From: Seiridium cupressi
Lineage: Eukaryota > Ascomycota > Sordariomycetes > Amphisphaeriales > Sporocadaceae
Assembly: GCA_036674765.1 (NCBI GenBank)
Contig: JARVKI010000002.1
Coordinates: 868,001-932,000 of the forward strand
Length of the DNA stretch: 64,000 nucleotides
Direction of reading: 5' to 3'
A program made the position numbers and the translations under genes. Below the pieces are notes generated by a model. It searched no databases. It saw nothing but the letters and a program-made list of their open reading frames with translations, and was not told the origin of the DNA. Positions 23,502 to 34,124 of this stretch are shown one piece after another. How positions within the stretch are numbered: position 1 is the stretch's first letter; the number at the start of each line of letters is the position of its first letter.

Positions 23502-26500
23502 ATGTCTACGCTAAAGGCCGCTTCGGTCTCAAACAGGATCATTAGGCGCAAGCGAAAGCGTCCTACAGATGGGGAGTCTACAGACGCAGAGCAAGACTCT
23601 GGCGTTGGCGGAACCATATCGGCTGCATCGAGCGGATCAGAAGCTTCAGAGAGGTTCAATGCTCAGCAACCGAAGAAATCTGGCGTCTCGACTGCCCGAG
23701 TCGAGTGTCTCATTGAATGGCCGCCATATTTTAAAGAGTTGGACAAGACTCATCGTGCACTCAACTTAGTATTCACCTTCTGCTCTACGCGCAAGCACCT
23801 GGCCACTACTTTTGAGACAATACGCACCACGGTTGAATCGCAAACGAAGAAGAAGTTGCTGATCGAAGATGTGGCCGCAATCGTAGCACTCCGGCCGGAA
23901 GGCATCAATTTTGCCTATGTTGACGAAGTCATGCTCCAGATCGACATCAAAGGAGCGGAAAGAGATGCCACATTCAAGGCTAGCAGATCGAAGGATTTCA
24001 GATCCCAGGGTCCAGCACCCGATGCATCAGTCGGGGGGCTTACAGGCATGGAAGATTTCTCTATGCGCCATCCAGACGAGCTTCCTCCCAGCGGGACTGA
24101 GGTGCTCTACTTCGAATTCATTGACGGCGATTTGAAGCGTCAGGTCCAACACAAGAAGACCGGAGAACCGACCATGCCCAATAGGCGACTTCGTAATGAC
24201 GACCTCAAGATGCCTGTCTTCAGCCAAAAGCAGATGACATCACTAATTGAAAAACGCAATCAAAAGTTCACAAATGCGGTCAACTCATTTTTAAACAAAT
24301 GTACTGAAAAGAAAATGGATCCCGAGTTGGTTCTCCGACAAGAAGCTGAATCCTTTATTCCGAGTCCCACGCAGTCAAAGGAGGTCACGCCTAAGCCAGA
24401 CTCAAGCACACTACCCAAAACAATCCCAACGGAGCGAAAAAGTATCCCTGAAATTGTACAGGAGCTCAAGGATAGCTCTTGGTACACGGGGCAAATTGTG
24501 CCTGACGGCCATCGTGTCTTTGATGCACAGGCACCAGTCCACGGTGACCTTGATTTTCTCCTAAGCCAAGATGTGGTGAATGCGTTGTATAATACCAGAG
24601 GAATCACGCAATTCTATGCCCACCAAACCGAAGCTATCAACCACCTTCAAGCAGGCAAACATGTTGTTGTATCAACATCCACAAGCTCGGGAAAGTCGTT
24701 GATCTACCAGCTCCCGGTACTACACGCTTTAGAGAAGAACCATCTCACCCGAGCTATGTACATATTCCCCACCAAAGCCTTAGCTCAAGACCAGAAGAGA
24801 AGTCTCAAAGACATGTTATCATTCATGCCTGGTTTGGAGCATGTTCTTGTTGAGACATTTGATGGGGACACACCCATGCACGACAGAAACCTGATCCGCG
24901 ACGAAGCTCGAATTATCTTCACAAATCCGGACATGCTGCATATCACGATACTGCCTCAAGAAGACAAGTGGCGCACATTTCTACAGAACTTGAAATATGT
25001 TGTGGTGGATGAGCTCCATTATTACAATGGCCTGATGGGGTCTCATGTCGCTTTCATCATGAGGAGATTAAGGCGCATATGCGCAGCCGTTGGCAATCGT
25101 CATGTTCGATTCATCTCATGTTCGGCGACAGTCGCGAATCCGAAGGAGCATTTCAAGACCATTTTTGGAATTGAAAATGTGCATCTTGTTGACTTTGATG
25201 GGTCCCCGTCTGGGCGAAAGGAATTCCTCTGCTGGAACACTCCATACAAGGATCCAGCTGATCCATCCAGTGGCCGAGGTGATGCCTTGGCCGAGTGTGC
25301 CCGGCTTTTCTGTCAGCTCATCCTCCGTGGAGTTCGCGTCATTGCTTTCTGTCGTGTCAGGAAACAGTGCGAAGCACTCGTGTTAGCTGCCAAGTCCGAA
25401 CTCGACTCTATGGGAAGACCTGAATGCATGGCTCGGGTTCAAGGTTATCGTGGAGGGTATACTGCCCAGGACCGTCGACGCATCGAAAGCGAGATGTTTG
25501 AGGGGAAGCTCATGGGCATCATCGCAACTACCGCCCTCGAATTAGGTGTTGATATCGGTACACTGGACTGTGTCATTACCTTGGGATTCCCATACACTAT
25601 TGCCAACTTGCGCCAGCAAAGTGGAAGAGCTGGTCGGCGAAACAAAGATTCGTTATCTATCTTTGTTGGAGATTGCTTTCCAACCGATCAGCATTACATG
25701 CAAAACCCGAATGAGTTGTTCACGAAACCAAACTGCGAGCTTCAGGTAGATCTGGAGAACATGCTCGTGCTGGAGGGCCATATTCAGTGTGCTGCCTACG
25801 AGATGCCTATCCGACCAGCTGAGGATGCCAAGTACTTTTCCAACGATTTATCCAAAATCGCCGAAGAAAGATTAATTAGAGACGAGAATGGTTACTACCA
25901 TTGTCACGATCGCTTTCGGCCAGTGCCATCTAGGTTTGTTGCCATTCGAGACACCGAAGAAGATCATTTTGCCATAGTCGACATCTCGCATGGCAGGAAT
26001 GTCGTTCTTGAAGAGCTCGAAGCTTCTCGAGCTTTCTATACTCTTTACGATGGAGCAATTTTCTTACACCAGGGCATTTCCTATCTGGTCCGCGACTTCC
26101 AGCCTCAAAAGATGATCGCCAGGGTCGAAAAGGTCAAGGTCGAATGGACCACTCAGCAACGTGATTTCATGGATATCGATCCAGTGGAAACAGAGGCCAT
26201 CCGTAAGATTCCTGGGTCGCTATCCCGTGCCTTTCATGGGTCGATTCGGCTGCAGCAGAACGTATTTGGCTACTTCAAAATTGATAGAAGGCGCAGGATT
26301 CTGGACGCCGTGCACGTCGACAATCCCCCCATCATCCGCCATAGCAAGGGCCTGTGGTTGGATGTGCCAAAGAAAGCGCTTGACATCCTTGTTGAACGCT
26401 ACCTGAATGTGGCAGGTGCTATACATGCAGCGGAACATGCAATCATGAGTCTTATGCCAAATTTTGTCATCAGCATGCCTGGTGATGTCCGAACGGAATG

Positions 26501-26996
26501 CAAGGTGGGGATGAAGGAGTTCGCCCAGAAAGAGACACAGCGCAAGCGACCGGCTCGGCTCACATTTTACGACGCCAAGGGAGGGGCTGGAGGCTCGGGT
26601 ATCAGCACCAAAGCTTTCGAATTTATCGACTTGCTCCTGGTTCAAGCTTTGAAGCGAGTCGAGTACTGCCATTGCGACCAGGGTTGTGTCGAATGCGTAT
26701 GCTCGGAACTCTGCAAGCATGCCAACGAGGTCATGAGTAAGGCTGGAAGCTCTGTAATTCTTAAAGCATTACTGAACATGGAGATCGACGTCGAAGCACT
26801 TCCTATGGGCCCTGAAGAGTCAAGCCCTGCTGGTATTGAGACTGTTGTACTTGCGAAACCGGTGCCGTCTCGGGGTCGTATAGTTAGGGATGATGGCGAT
26901 GTCAAGACTGAGGATGACGGCGCTCAAGCTTTGCCAGGCCAAGCCGACACGTCTACAGCCAGGCAGGAAGATACATGTGCTCAACTTACAGTTTGA
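23502..26996 (+). CDS. HRQ1: HRQ1-type RecQ4-related ATP-dependent helicase, 1164 aa
   Basis: Single exon, started at the ATG at 23502 (MSTLKAAS). The N-terminal part has basic RIIRRKRKR and a folded region (RVECLIEWPPYFKELDKTHR) like the winged-helix/CDT1-like start of fungal Hrq1. Motor: Q-like and Walker A STSTSSGKS near residue 388, a DELH box near 502, SCSATVANP (motif III), helicase-C with ATTALELGVDIG and QQSGRAGRR. A DUF1998-type C-terminus carries the four-Cys cluster CHCDQGCVEC near residue 1056. Yeast Hrq1 is a 3'-5' helicase in nucleotide-excision and crosslink repair and telomere maintenance. Length is normal for fungi (about 1080-1200). The acidic tail after residue 1090 is low complexity. 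No defect seen. Confidence 0.93.
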   Translation: MSTLKAASVSNRIIRRKRKRPTDGESTDAEQDSGVGGTISAASSGSEASERFNAQQPKKSGVSTARVECLIEWPPYFKELDKTHRALNLVFTFCSTRKHLATTFETIRTTVESQTKKKLLIEDVAAIVALRPEGINFAYVDEVMLQIDIKGAERDATFKASRSKDFRSQGPAPDASVGGLTGMEDFSMRHPDELPPSGTEVLYFEFIDGDLKRQVQHKKTGEPTMPNRRLRNDDLKMPVFSQKQMTSLIEKRNQKFTNAVNSFLNKCTEKKMDPELVLRQEAESFIPSPTQSKEVTPKPDSSTLPKTIPTERKSIPEIVQELKDSSWYTGQIVPDGHRVFDAQAPVHGDLDFLLSQDVVNALYNTRGITQFYAHQTEAINHLQAGKHVVVSTSTSSGKSLIYQLPVLHALEKNHLTRAMYIFPTKALAQDQKRSLKDMLSFMPGLEHVLVETFDGDTPMHDRNLIRDEARIIFTNPDMLHITILPQEDKWRTFLQNLKYVVVDELHYYNGLMGSHVAFIMRRLRRICAAVGNRHVRFISCSATVANPKEHFKTIFGIENVHLVDFDGSPSGRKEFLCWNTPYKDPADPSSGRGDALAECARLFCQLILRGVRVIAFCRVRKQCEALVLAAKSELDSMGRPECMARVQGYRGGYTAQDRRRIESEMFEGKLMGIIATTALELGVDIGTLDCVITLGFPYTIANLRQQSGRAGRRNKDSLSIFVGDCFPTDQHYMQNPNELFTKPNCELQVDLENMLVLEGHIQCAAYEMPIRPAEDAKYFSNDLSKIAEERLIRDENGYYHCHDRFRPVPSRFVAIRDTEEDHFAIVDISHGRNVVLEELEASRAFYTLYDGAIFLHQGISYLVRDFQPQKMIARVEKVKVEWTTQQRDFMDIDPVETEAIRKIPGSLSRAFHGSIRLQQNVFGYFKIDRRRRILDAVHVDNPPIIRHSKGLWLDVPKKALDILVERYLNVAGAIHAAEHAIMSLMPNFVISMPGDVRTECKVGMKEFAQKETQRKRPARLTFYDAKGGAGGSGISTKAFEFIDLLLVQALKRVEYCHCDQGCVECVCSELCKHANEVMSKAGSSVILKALLNMEIDVEALPMGPEESSPAGIETVVLAKPVPSRGRIVRDDGDVKTEDDGAQALPGQADTSTARQEDTCAQLTV

Positions 26997-27794
26997 TTTG
27001 AGGAGTTTACGTACACGTAGAGCCCTGTAATACTAGAGCGTTACTTTCTACATGAGCCTAGCAAGTACAAGCATTAATATTATGTAAAGGATTTGCGTGT
27101 TACTTGTGATGCTGCGCTTGTCCTCAATGGACAGGAGAGATCACCACAAGACCTTCATGTCAAAAGTTATGTCTGGTAAACCACGTTCGAAAGCTGTCTC
27201 AAACTCTGGGTTCGTCTTGATCAAGATCCGGAGGCACAAACGTCGTCATAGTCGCCTCCATGGGATGACTTCAATGTTTCCTTTGGCGACTTCACAACTA
27301 TTGAGCTTGCTTTCGGAGGCATCGGCGCCCTCAAGGCTATGGGAGCGTGAAATGACGATCTAATACTTTCCTTCGCGATCGTCAGGCTCTCAAGTCGCGA
27401 AACATTGGACAAATACTGGTAGTCTTTTTACAACAAGAATTTCCCGTATGAGATGATGAGTTGGATGATTGGTGGAAGAAGGTGTTGGCATATTTTCGTC
27501 GCCATTTACCCTTGCAGTCGAAGGCTAGCGGTATTTAGGAAATGCCGTCAAATATTTATGCGGCAATTCAGTGAGACAGGCGTTGGAATGAGACCTATAA
27601 TGAACTGGAGCGTGGGGTTCCTTCAAGTGTCGGTTGGCACTGTTATCAGCATATTTCTTTGTTCTTGTGGTAATCAACGTTTGGGATCCCGACAGACCGC
27701 TTTAATATGGACAAAATAGCGAGGCACTCTCCCCAACTTCTCCCTCCCCAGGGCCCAATCATTCTTTTTCGCTTGAAACCTAACCTTTCAGTCA
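26997..27794 (+). pseudogene. Decayed coding stretch with in-frame stops
   Basis: Between about 27225 and 27700 the plus strand reads protein-like in patches but is broken. PPWDDFNVSFGDFTTIELAF (from ~27258) meets a TGA, continues NDDLILSFAIVRL, and stops. A different frame then gives FLQQEFPV, a TGA, DDELDDWWKKVLAYFRRHLP, a TAG, MPSNIYAAIQ, another TGA, and NETYNELERGVPSS. The residue composition (acidic, Trp/Tyr-rich) is unlike chance translation, yet no GT..AG set removes the stops. I do not recognise the protein. The stretch is best read as a relic between the helicase and the unknown gene at 27795. Confidence 0.35.
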
Positions 27795-29008
27795 ATGCTC
27801 ATTTCCGCGTTGCTGAAATCGTGGCTGGTCATGGCAATCATCTACCCATTGTTGCTTTTGATATGGTCTCTCATCTCCTCAGTCTTGTTCACAGTGGGTG
27901 CAGTGGTTTGGTCTCCATGTCAGCCACCACTTGAGCACGACGAGGGTGATTCACATCGACTCGCATCATGTATTGCATCGTCATATAATGAACGCGCATG
28001 CGGACGACACCTTTCCGCCCTCGTTGGAGGCTGAATTTCCTCCGCTTTCTCACATGCACACAGAGATGCCGGGTCTGAACCGCCTGCTGCATGGCAATCT
28101 GACCGTTCTCGAGGGGCGCAAGCGGCGAATCTTATACAGGCTCAGAGTTAGCTTGCGAGACTGGAAACAAAGGATATCTCAGTCGCTCACAATGCCCGAA
28201 GAAATGGATGCGAGCGATAAAACGGGTAGCGATGGCGAACAAAACAAAACGTGTCGCGGTCTTCCTCCTACACTGCACGATATCATATTTCCCCCGTCAA
28301 GGGCAATCGGAACGCGCGAGGCCCAGTCTTCCCTAATGGAATTCCTTCATTGCCTTGGAGGGCCTAGGCGAAGTCACTGGCTGGCTTTCCTCTGTCGCCA
28401 TGGCCTAGAGAAGGGCTACGATAATCTGTTGAGAATCGCACATGAGACTATCGCATATCACGAGCTTTGGAATATCAGCAGAAGGCTCGAGACCATGCCA
28501 TGTCGAATAGTGGGTCGACGATATTCGCTCCGGCATCTCTCAGCATACGCCGTTCCCGAACGTCCAATTCTGCGATGAGATTACTTCAGCAACGTCACAG
28601 ACGACACGGTCAGCCAGGGGTGGTGGAGGTATTTGCTTCAGTGGTTTCTGCCACGGGCTGTGCATAAGAACGTCGTCGAATGTGCGGTATTCACGGACGC
28701 GACGTCCCAATATATGATCACCTTCTTGGGACAAGCCATTTCAACCGGTGAGGATGGGCATTCCCTTGGCCGACCGTGGCAAGCCTCTTAGAGCCGTACA
28801 GAATTCTTCTTATAGAGGTCGGGGGAAGCTGCAGTCGATCTTATGGGATCCTTTGTACGACTGTGATGATCCCAACTGCGTTATGTCACGGCTTAGGGTC
28901 AATGCAGCAAGGTTCCAAACTGTGTTATCCTGGATTGATGATTTGTCTGATTCTATCTGCGACATGGAAGATGAATTGGTATACGGGGTAGTGGCACGAC
29001 TGCGATGA
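27795..29008 (+). CDS. Unrecognised protein with N-terminal membrane segment, 4-exon model, 313 aa
   Basis: Tentative join(27795..27945, 28064..28509, 28618..28747, 28794..29008), chosen because phases agree and stops are avoided. It starts MLISALLKSWLVMAIIYPLL with a strong hydrophobic stretch (residues ~10-40), a signal anchor or membrane segment. Exon 2 has a basic region (RKRRILYRLRVSLRDW) and FPPSRAIGTREAQSS. Exon 3 gives WWRYLLQWFLPRAVHKN. The last exon is acidic (LYDCDDPNC, WIDDLSDSICDMEDE). A different acceptor 2 bp upstream (28791) would give another tail. The second intron replaces a frame that hits a TGA at about 28576. No family recognised. Because the neighbouring stretch is decayed, this could also be a partly degraded gene. 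Confidence 0.4.
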
Positions 29009-29359
29009 AGAAGTCTTTGGTTGAGGTTGCTGGACAGGTTGCCCCGATTCCGAGGCAGCACTTCTTTGCCGCCATTTGCGGGTTTATACGGACCATTGCA
29101 TAATAGGTGCGAGAAGCGACGGCAAATCTGGCATGGGTGGCGCTTCTCATGGGAATCCGAGCCCATCAGGGCCTTGAAATAGATTGAGAGACACCAAGCA
29201 TTACTTGGTCTCGAATGATTTCGACATAATTAATGGTATTATATTGTGGTACAACAAAGATCGTCTACCTACCTCACATCCAACACTTATTTATTGTCTG
29301 GATTTATCGTTCTATCAGGCACACTAACTAGCCAAGCATAGTCATCCACTCTACAAGAC
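29009..29359. other. Convergent intergenic region
   Basis: About 350 bp between converging genes; AT-rich on the right, no gene supported. Confidence 0.5.
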
Positions 29360-31702
29360 TTACCGACCACCTCTAGAATTCGGTGCCGGAAGTCGTGATA
29401 TGCCCGTGGACCCGCTCGGCTTCGGTCTCATTGGTGTTGGAGTGCCTCCCGCAGCGGGCAGTCGTCGAGGAGAAAGCACAGTCACTGGAGTTCTACCCCC
29501 GGTTCCCGGAGTGCCTGGCCCTGTATTAATCGACAGTGCATTAGCTGCAGCCGCGGAGATTCTTCTCGGGCGTTGAACCTTCCTGGACCTGGATTGATGC
29601 GCGATCTCTGCCTTGTCGAGCGTAGGCTTTGAGAATTTAATGTAATCCTCTTTCATAGGAGAAATGGTCGTCATCATGAGGGCTCGTCCATTCTTGCCGA
29701 ACGACGATTTGATAAACTTCCCGAGCGTTTTCGAGGGTGTGGGCACTCCACCGTCGCCCATTTGACCGATCATGGTGATGAGATCGGTGAGACTCGCGTT
29801 GATACTGTGGCTCTCCTTCTTCTCTTTCTCGCTGGCGGTATCCGAAACTTTCTCGCAACCAGCGAGGTCGATAAGATTGATGACTCCGGTCGAGCTCCCG
29901 TGGGTACCGTCGCTAGAAGACCGGAGGGCCCGGAGTCGGAAAATGAGATGCGAGCGGGAGGATCTATCGTTGGCTTTCGTTGACGCCAGGCGCCGCTTCT
30001 TCAATGCAATAGCAACCATCTCCATTGCATGTGAGTAGCTCTCAAGTTTCACGATTGTCTCGCTTCCTTGGTGGGTAAATTTGTTGCTAGGCGGTGCATG
30101 CTCAGATAGGAGATCAAAGAGCTCGTCGAGATAGACCTCTACAGCTGATATCTCAAAATGGTAGGTCCAACGGTTCTGAACCTCCTCGGCGTGTTGGAAG
30201 GCCAAATCTATCGCTCTTGGGACCAGGCCATCGTTTGCGTTTGGTTCCTCCTCGCTCTCCTGATGGAGGAACGTAAACGTTTTTCCTGTACCACTAGCCC
30301 CGTAGGCGAAAATTGTCACCTCGCCGCCTTCCAAGCCAGAACGGACGTTGTACTCGACTTCATCGAAAACTGTGGCGTTGGTATCGTCTGGCCCGAAAAT
30401 TCTTTCCACCTCCTGGTCCCGGATTCTCTGGCGTATTGCGCCAGTAGCGCTTTGTTGGGTCTCAGGGATTGCGAATATGCTCCATCCACTGGCGATTTCT
30501 CCGGCCACTTGCGGTCCAAAATCCTGCATCTCTCCGGTATCAACCTCGAGAAGGGGACGTATGCGCACCATGACTCTGATATTACCATGCATTTTCTCAA
30601 TAGTTTCGAGCATTTTGCGATTGGCCCGACGCTCCTTATTGAGTTGCAACTTCACAACATTACGTTGGTCAGTCATCTTCTGGCGTTCGATGTCAAAACC
30701 CTTGAGCCAGGCGACGATATCTGCTCTCAGAACTTCGATTTCTGATTCGTTCTTTTTGCGCGTCTGTTCTGAATCTCTCAGATCATTCTGTGCTTCTAGG
30801 AGCTCGCCACGCAATCTGGCGCATTCCTTTTCCGATTCTTGCAGGCTATCTTGATACTTTATAACCTCAACATTGAGCTCTTTGGCTGCAGATCTATGCT
30901 TGTCACGCTCATCTTCCGAAGCTTTCAGGTCCTCCTGTGCTTCCAAGAGCTGAGTGCGGACCTTGACGCATTCCTTCTCCAACTCTTTGAGAGTCGCCTG
31001 GTATTTCAATATATCGGCGAGGAACTTGTCGTTAAGCGCTCCCATCTCGTCATAGTCCACGGGGTCGACCACCCTCTCACCGAGTTTCTTACTGAGTTTC
31101 TCTCGAAGCTCTTCGATTGTCGATGCATGTTTGACACACTCCTCCTCCTTGGCTTTTAGAGCTTCTTGTACTTGTACCAAGTTTTCAAGGAACCTGTCGT
31201 TAATCTCCCGCAGTTCGTTATAGTCCGCTGAGTCGATCGCTGTTTGCTCTTTGTCTTTATCCGCGAACGTGCTTAGCCCTGGAGTCTCGGCAGTCTCTGT
31301 GGTGCGGAACCGAGAAAGGGCTTTCTCGACCTTGTTGTACACCTTCGCGCTCTCTAGCAGCAATTTCTTCTGCTGTTCGTCCAGAGTCTTCAACTGGGAG
31401 CTAACGAGATCGAGCCTTTCGTCATGTTTCTGGTGGAAGCCTTTGTGCTCGTTGAGGTCCCTCTCAGCTATCTTCAAGTTCTTATCGAAATCTTCCCGTT
31501 GGATATGCGATATCGTTACGATTCCGCGGTACGACAACTCGGAGATGTCGATATCCTTGTTTACTAGCTTGAGGACTGACTCCTTGAACTCCTCGTCATC
31601 GCTGTAAGCTCCGGTCTTAGACATTGTGCCGGTCACTGTTGCTGTTTGTGACGCTGTCAATAGTTTCAGATTGTTTTCCGCTAAGACTTTGCCAAAGTCC
31701 AC
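29360..31702 (-). CDS. Divergent C-terminal-motor kinesin, 780 aa
   Basis: Single exon. Residues ~50-370 are highly charged coiled coil with repeated ELEKECVKVRTQL/ESEKECARLRGEL-type blocks. The motor begins NIRVMVRIRPLL near residue 375, right after a coiled-coil neck, which is the kinesin-14 order. The nucleotide pocket has GASGTGKT (usual kinesin motif GQTGSGKT), switch I NDRSSRSH, switch II IDLAGCEK and an alpha-4 equivalent INASLTDLITMIG. The normally strict HVPYRNSKLT segment reads VPTPSKTLGKF and the following helix is also divergent. A Pro/Gly/Thr-rich tail of ~75 residues (LSPRRLPAAGG) follows the motor. Nucleotide-binding residues are kept, so it may be active; microtubule contact surfaces are altered. 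Could be a lineage-specific paralogue of KlpA/Kar3-type motors. Confidence 0.8.
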   Translation of the reverse strand: MDFGKVLAENNLKLLTASQTATVTGTMSKTGAYSDDEEFKESVLKLVNKDIDISELSYRGIVTISHIQREDFDKNLKIAERDLNEHKGFHQKHDERLDLVSSQLKTLDEQQKKLLLESAKVYNKVEKALSRFRTTETAETPGLSTFADKDKEQTAIDSADYNELREINDRFLENLVQVQEALKAKEEECVKHASTIEELREKLSKKLGERVVDPVDYDEMGALNDKFLADILKYQATLKELEKECVKVRTQLLEAQEDLKASEDERDKHRSAAKELNVEVIKYQDSLQESEKECARLRGELLEAQNDLRDSEQTRKKNESEIEVLRADIVAWLKGFDIERQKMTDQRNVVKLQLNKERRANRKMLETIEKMHGNIRVMVRIRPLLEVDTGEMQDFGPQVAGEIASGWSIFAIPETQQSATGAIRQRIRDQEVERIFGPDDTNATVFDEVEYNVRSGLEGGEVTIFAYGASGTGKTFTFLHQESEEEPNANDGLVPRAIDLAFQHAEEVQNRWTYHFEISAVEVYLDELFDLLSEHAPPSNKFTHQGSETIVKLESYSHAMEMVAIALKKRRLASTKANDRSSRSHLIFRLRALRSSSDGTHGSSTGVINLIDLAGCEKVSDTASEKEKKESHSINASLTDLITMIGQMGDGGVPTPSKTLGKFIKSSFGKNGRALMMTTISPMKEDYIKFSKPTLDKAEIAHQSRSRKVQRPRRISAAAANALSINTGPGTPGTGGRTPVTVLSPRRLPAAGGTPTPMRPKPSGSTGISRLPAPNSRGGR

Positions 31703-33050
31703 TCTTGCTCAATGTGGTCGTTGATCTGTGTCTGATCAAGAGCGATGTAGCGATGTAACGATGTCACGGCGGTCACAGAACATGTTCTTATAACCCCATG
31801 AACGGACCATTGCAAAGAGTGTACGACCGCTAACTTTGTGCTCTAAAATAACACATTCTTTCATATTTACTACTTCAGCTATGACTGCTTTGTCAGTTTT
31901 GTTGGAAGTGATCACAATAGGTATTGTGCACTTCTGTGAAAAACAAGGCTAGCCGAGTCCAAAAATGAAGTGGGTGAAGACGACAACGACCTAATCCCTG
32001 CTACTGGGAGACGTTTATCAAATATCATTGTTTATTGACTTTGTTAATGGGAGATATCAAAAGCCGGACGCATTTGGGATAGTAGACTGTTTGCCAACTT
32101 GGTCAATGAACCCTGATATAGTGCAGGATTACTTCACGCCAGAGCTCCCAATTTGAGGATAGCATGAGAAATATTCTACCGAAGATGGGCAGTGTAATTT
32201 TATGCTATATGCTACTCGCATAAAAAGGACAATAATTTAGCTCATCTGTGCTACCTCATTGACTGTCAGATACCGTCAAGACAGAGGTGGTCTCATGAAT
32301 GCAGATAAACGACAGCTACTTTTTGAGCTTCGTTCGAGTCCAAACGGTTACAAACTTACAGCAGAGCTTCAATGAACTGTAGAATTGAATAAATTTCGGG
32401 TATTAATGGCAAGACGGTCGTATTCAGAGCTAGCTGGGTGTTGACCGTACAATGCTCAATGAATATTGTCTCGAGTACCAACTTCAAAAACTGGGTGGGG
32501 CATAGGTAACAGCAGTTTCACATGTGACCGGATAGCGTGTGGATAGTGACAGATAGAGGATCGCAAATGACAGTGCGGGTGCAAATATTGTATGTGTTTG
32601 ATCGGAACTCCGCAGCGTCTCTATATATTTGCCTATACCATTGGCAGTCCTGCGCAGATCCGTGTCAGCTGGGTGGTCGGTTGTACTTACTTCTTTGAGA
32701 CTATAAGTATGCGTGGGCTCGCATGGTCAAGGCAGGCACTGTCCAATCATGCCCTGTTAATTGCTGATTCAGTGCATCCTTCAAGCACTACATAGCGCCT
32801 TCTAGCGCTCGACTCCCCGGATGGCCCCCCTCCCCTTTGAGCTCCAACGCCGCCGACGACTACGTGCCAAGGAGATACTAGTTAAAGATAATGTATGATT
32901 GACCCGAAGGGCGAGTCGACAACGAAAATGTTTGAGTCAGCCCGCTAAGTGAGGTGACTCGCATGGGCTCTTGATAAGGCCCAAAGTTCACTCGACAATC
33001 AACAACTATATTGTTTCGTACCTAACCGGCAGCCGGCCGATATCGCCAAA
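31703..33050. other. Divergent intergenic region, 1.35 kb
   Basis: Upstream DNA of the kinesin (left) and PaiB-like gene (right). AT-rich; no gene, RNA or repeat supported. TGAGTCA lies at 32933-32939, about 110 bp before the PaiB-like start codon. Confidence 0.5.
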
Positions 33051-33886
33051 ATGCAGATTCGAGCAGTCCACGCCGAGACACATCTTCCGGTTCTCCGCAA
33101 CTTGATCCGTGATTACCCTCTAGGTGTTCTCACGACAGCGATCCCTTCGACGACATACCCATTGATCCAGTCATCTCTACCATGGATTCTTGATGTCCAA
33201 AATGAACCGAGGAGCGATTCTGAGCTCGGTGTCCTCCGGGGACATGTGGCAAGGGGCAATCCCCAGAGCAAAGCCATGATAGAGTCACTGGCGGCGCCAG
33301 ATCGCAAGGAATCCAGATCAGATGTACTCGAACAGGAGGTCCTAGTGTTATTCACCAGCCCGGTACATTCATACGTCACGCCCAAGGTAAGCCTCCCACT
33401 AGGTGTTGGGACTCTTATAAATGCCAAAGGCTTAACACATACTGCAGTTTTACACTGAGACAAAGCCCGCAACCGGCAAGGCCGTTCCCACGTGGGACTA
33501 CGCAGCAGTACAGGTGTATGGCAGAGCCACCATATTCCATGAATCAGAATCAGAAGAGTCGTCAAACTTCTTATCAAAACAGATCGATGACCTTTCGCTC
33601 CACATGGAGAAGCACATATCGGGCCACACGGGGGAGGGTGCTAGACCCAGGCCCTGGCTTGTGTCCGATGCGCCTGAGAAATACATTGAGCTGCTGAAGA
33701 AGAACATCATCGGCATCGAGATCAAGATTGACAGGCTGGAGGGCGTGACGAAGATGAGCCAGGAGAAAGCCGGAGGGCGATCGTTTGGGGGTTATTCAGG
33801 GGTTCGAGAATTTGGATTCCCACCTTGGTCGTGGTATGGCAGAAATGGTGACGCAACGACATGAGCTCAAAAAAGCTGAGAAATAA
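33051..33886 (+). CDS. PaiB-like FMN-binding protein with C-terminal frameshift
   Basis: join(33051..33386, 33448..33886 with a frameshift). A 61-nt phase-0 intron (GTAAGC..TGCAG) joins SYVTPK to FYTETKP. The N-terminal AETHLPVLRNLIRDYPLGVL and the later VPTWDYAAVQVYGRA and VTKMSQEKAGG belong to the PaiB/negative transcriptional regulator family with a split-barrel FMN-binding fold; the fungal role is not defined. In the given frame translation ends at 33864 with an atypical Gly/Trp tail. The expected family ending, GDRLGVIQGFENLDSHLG, appears in another frame from 33776 and runs to a TAA at 33884-33886. One surplus G in the run 33775-33777 would account for it. Either a real mutation or a sequence error. 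Confidence 0.75.
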
Positions 33887-34124
33887 AATATCGACTCCTA
33901 TTGCACGGTTACCCCGGTCGGATTTTAGTGTAGTTGGGTGAGATTCAACTCTCATATCAGGGTCTTTGGGCATTTGTGCTAATTGAAAAGACGCTGGTCT
34001 AGAGGCCCCGACCCGCGAACAGGTCTCATCAAGCGAAGGACAGGCGTCACAGAGGTGGATGTCATAGATTTCGTTTTTGTCTATAAACATTAATGTTCTA
34101 TAGTCAGAAATACGACACCATGCA

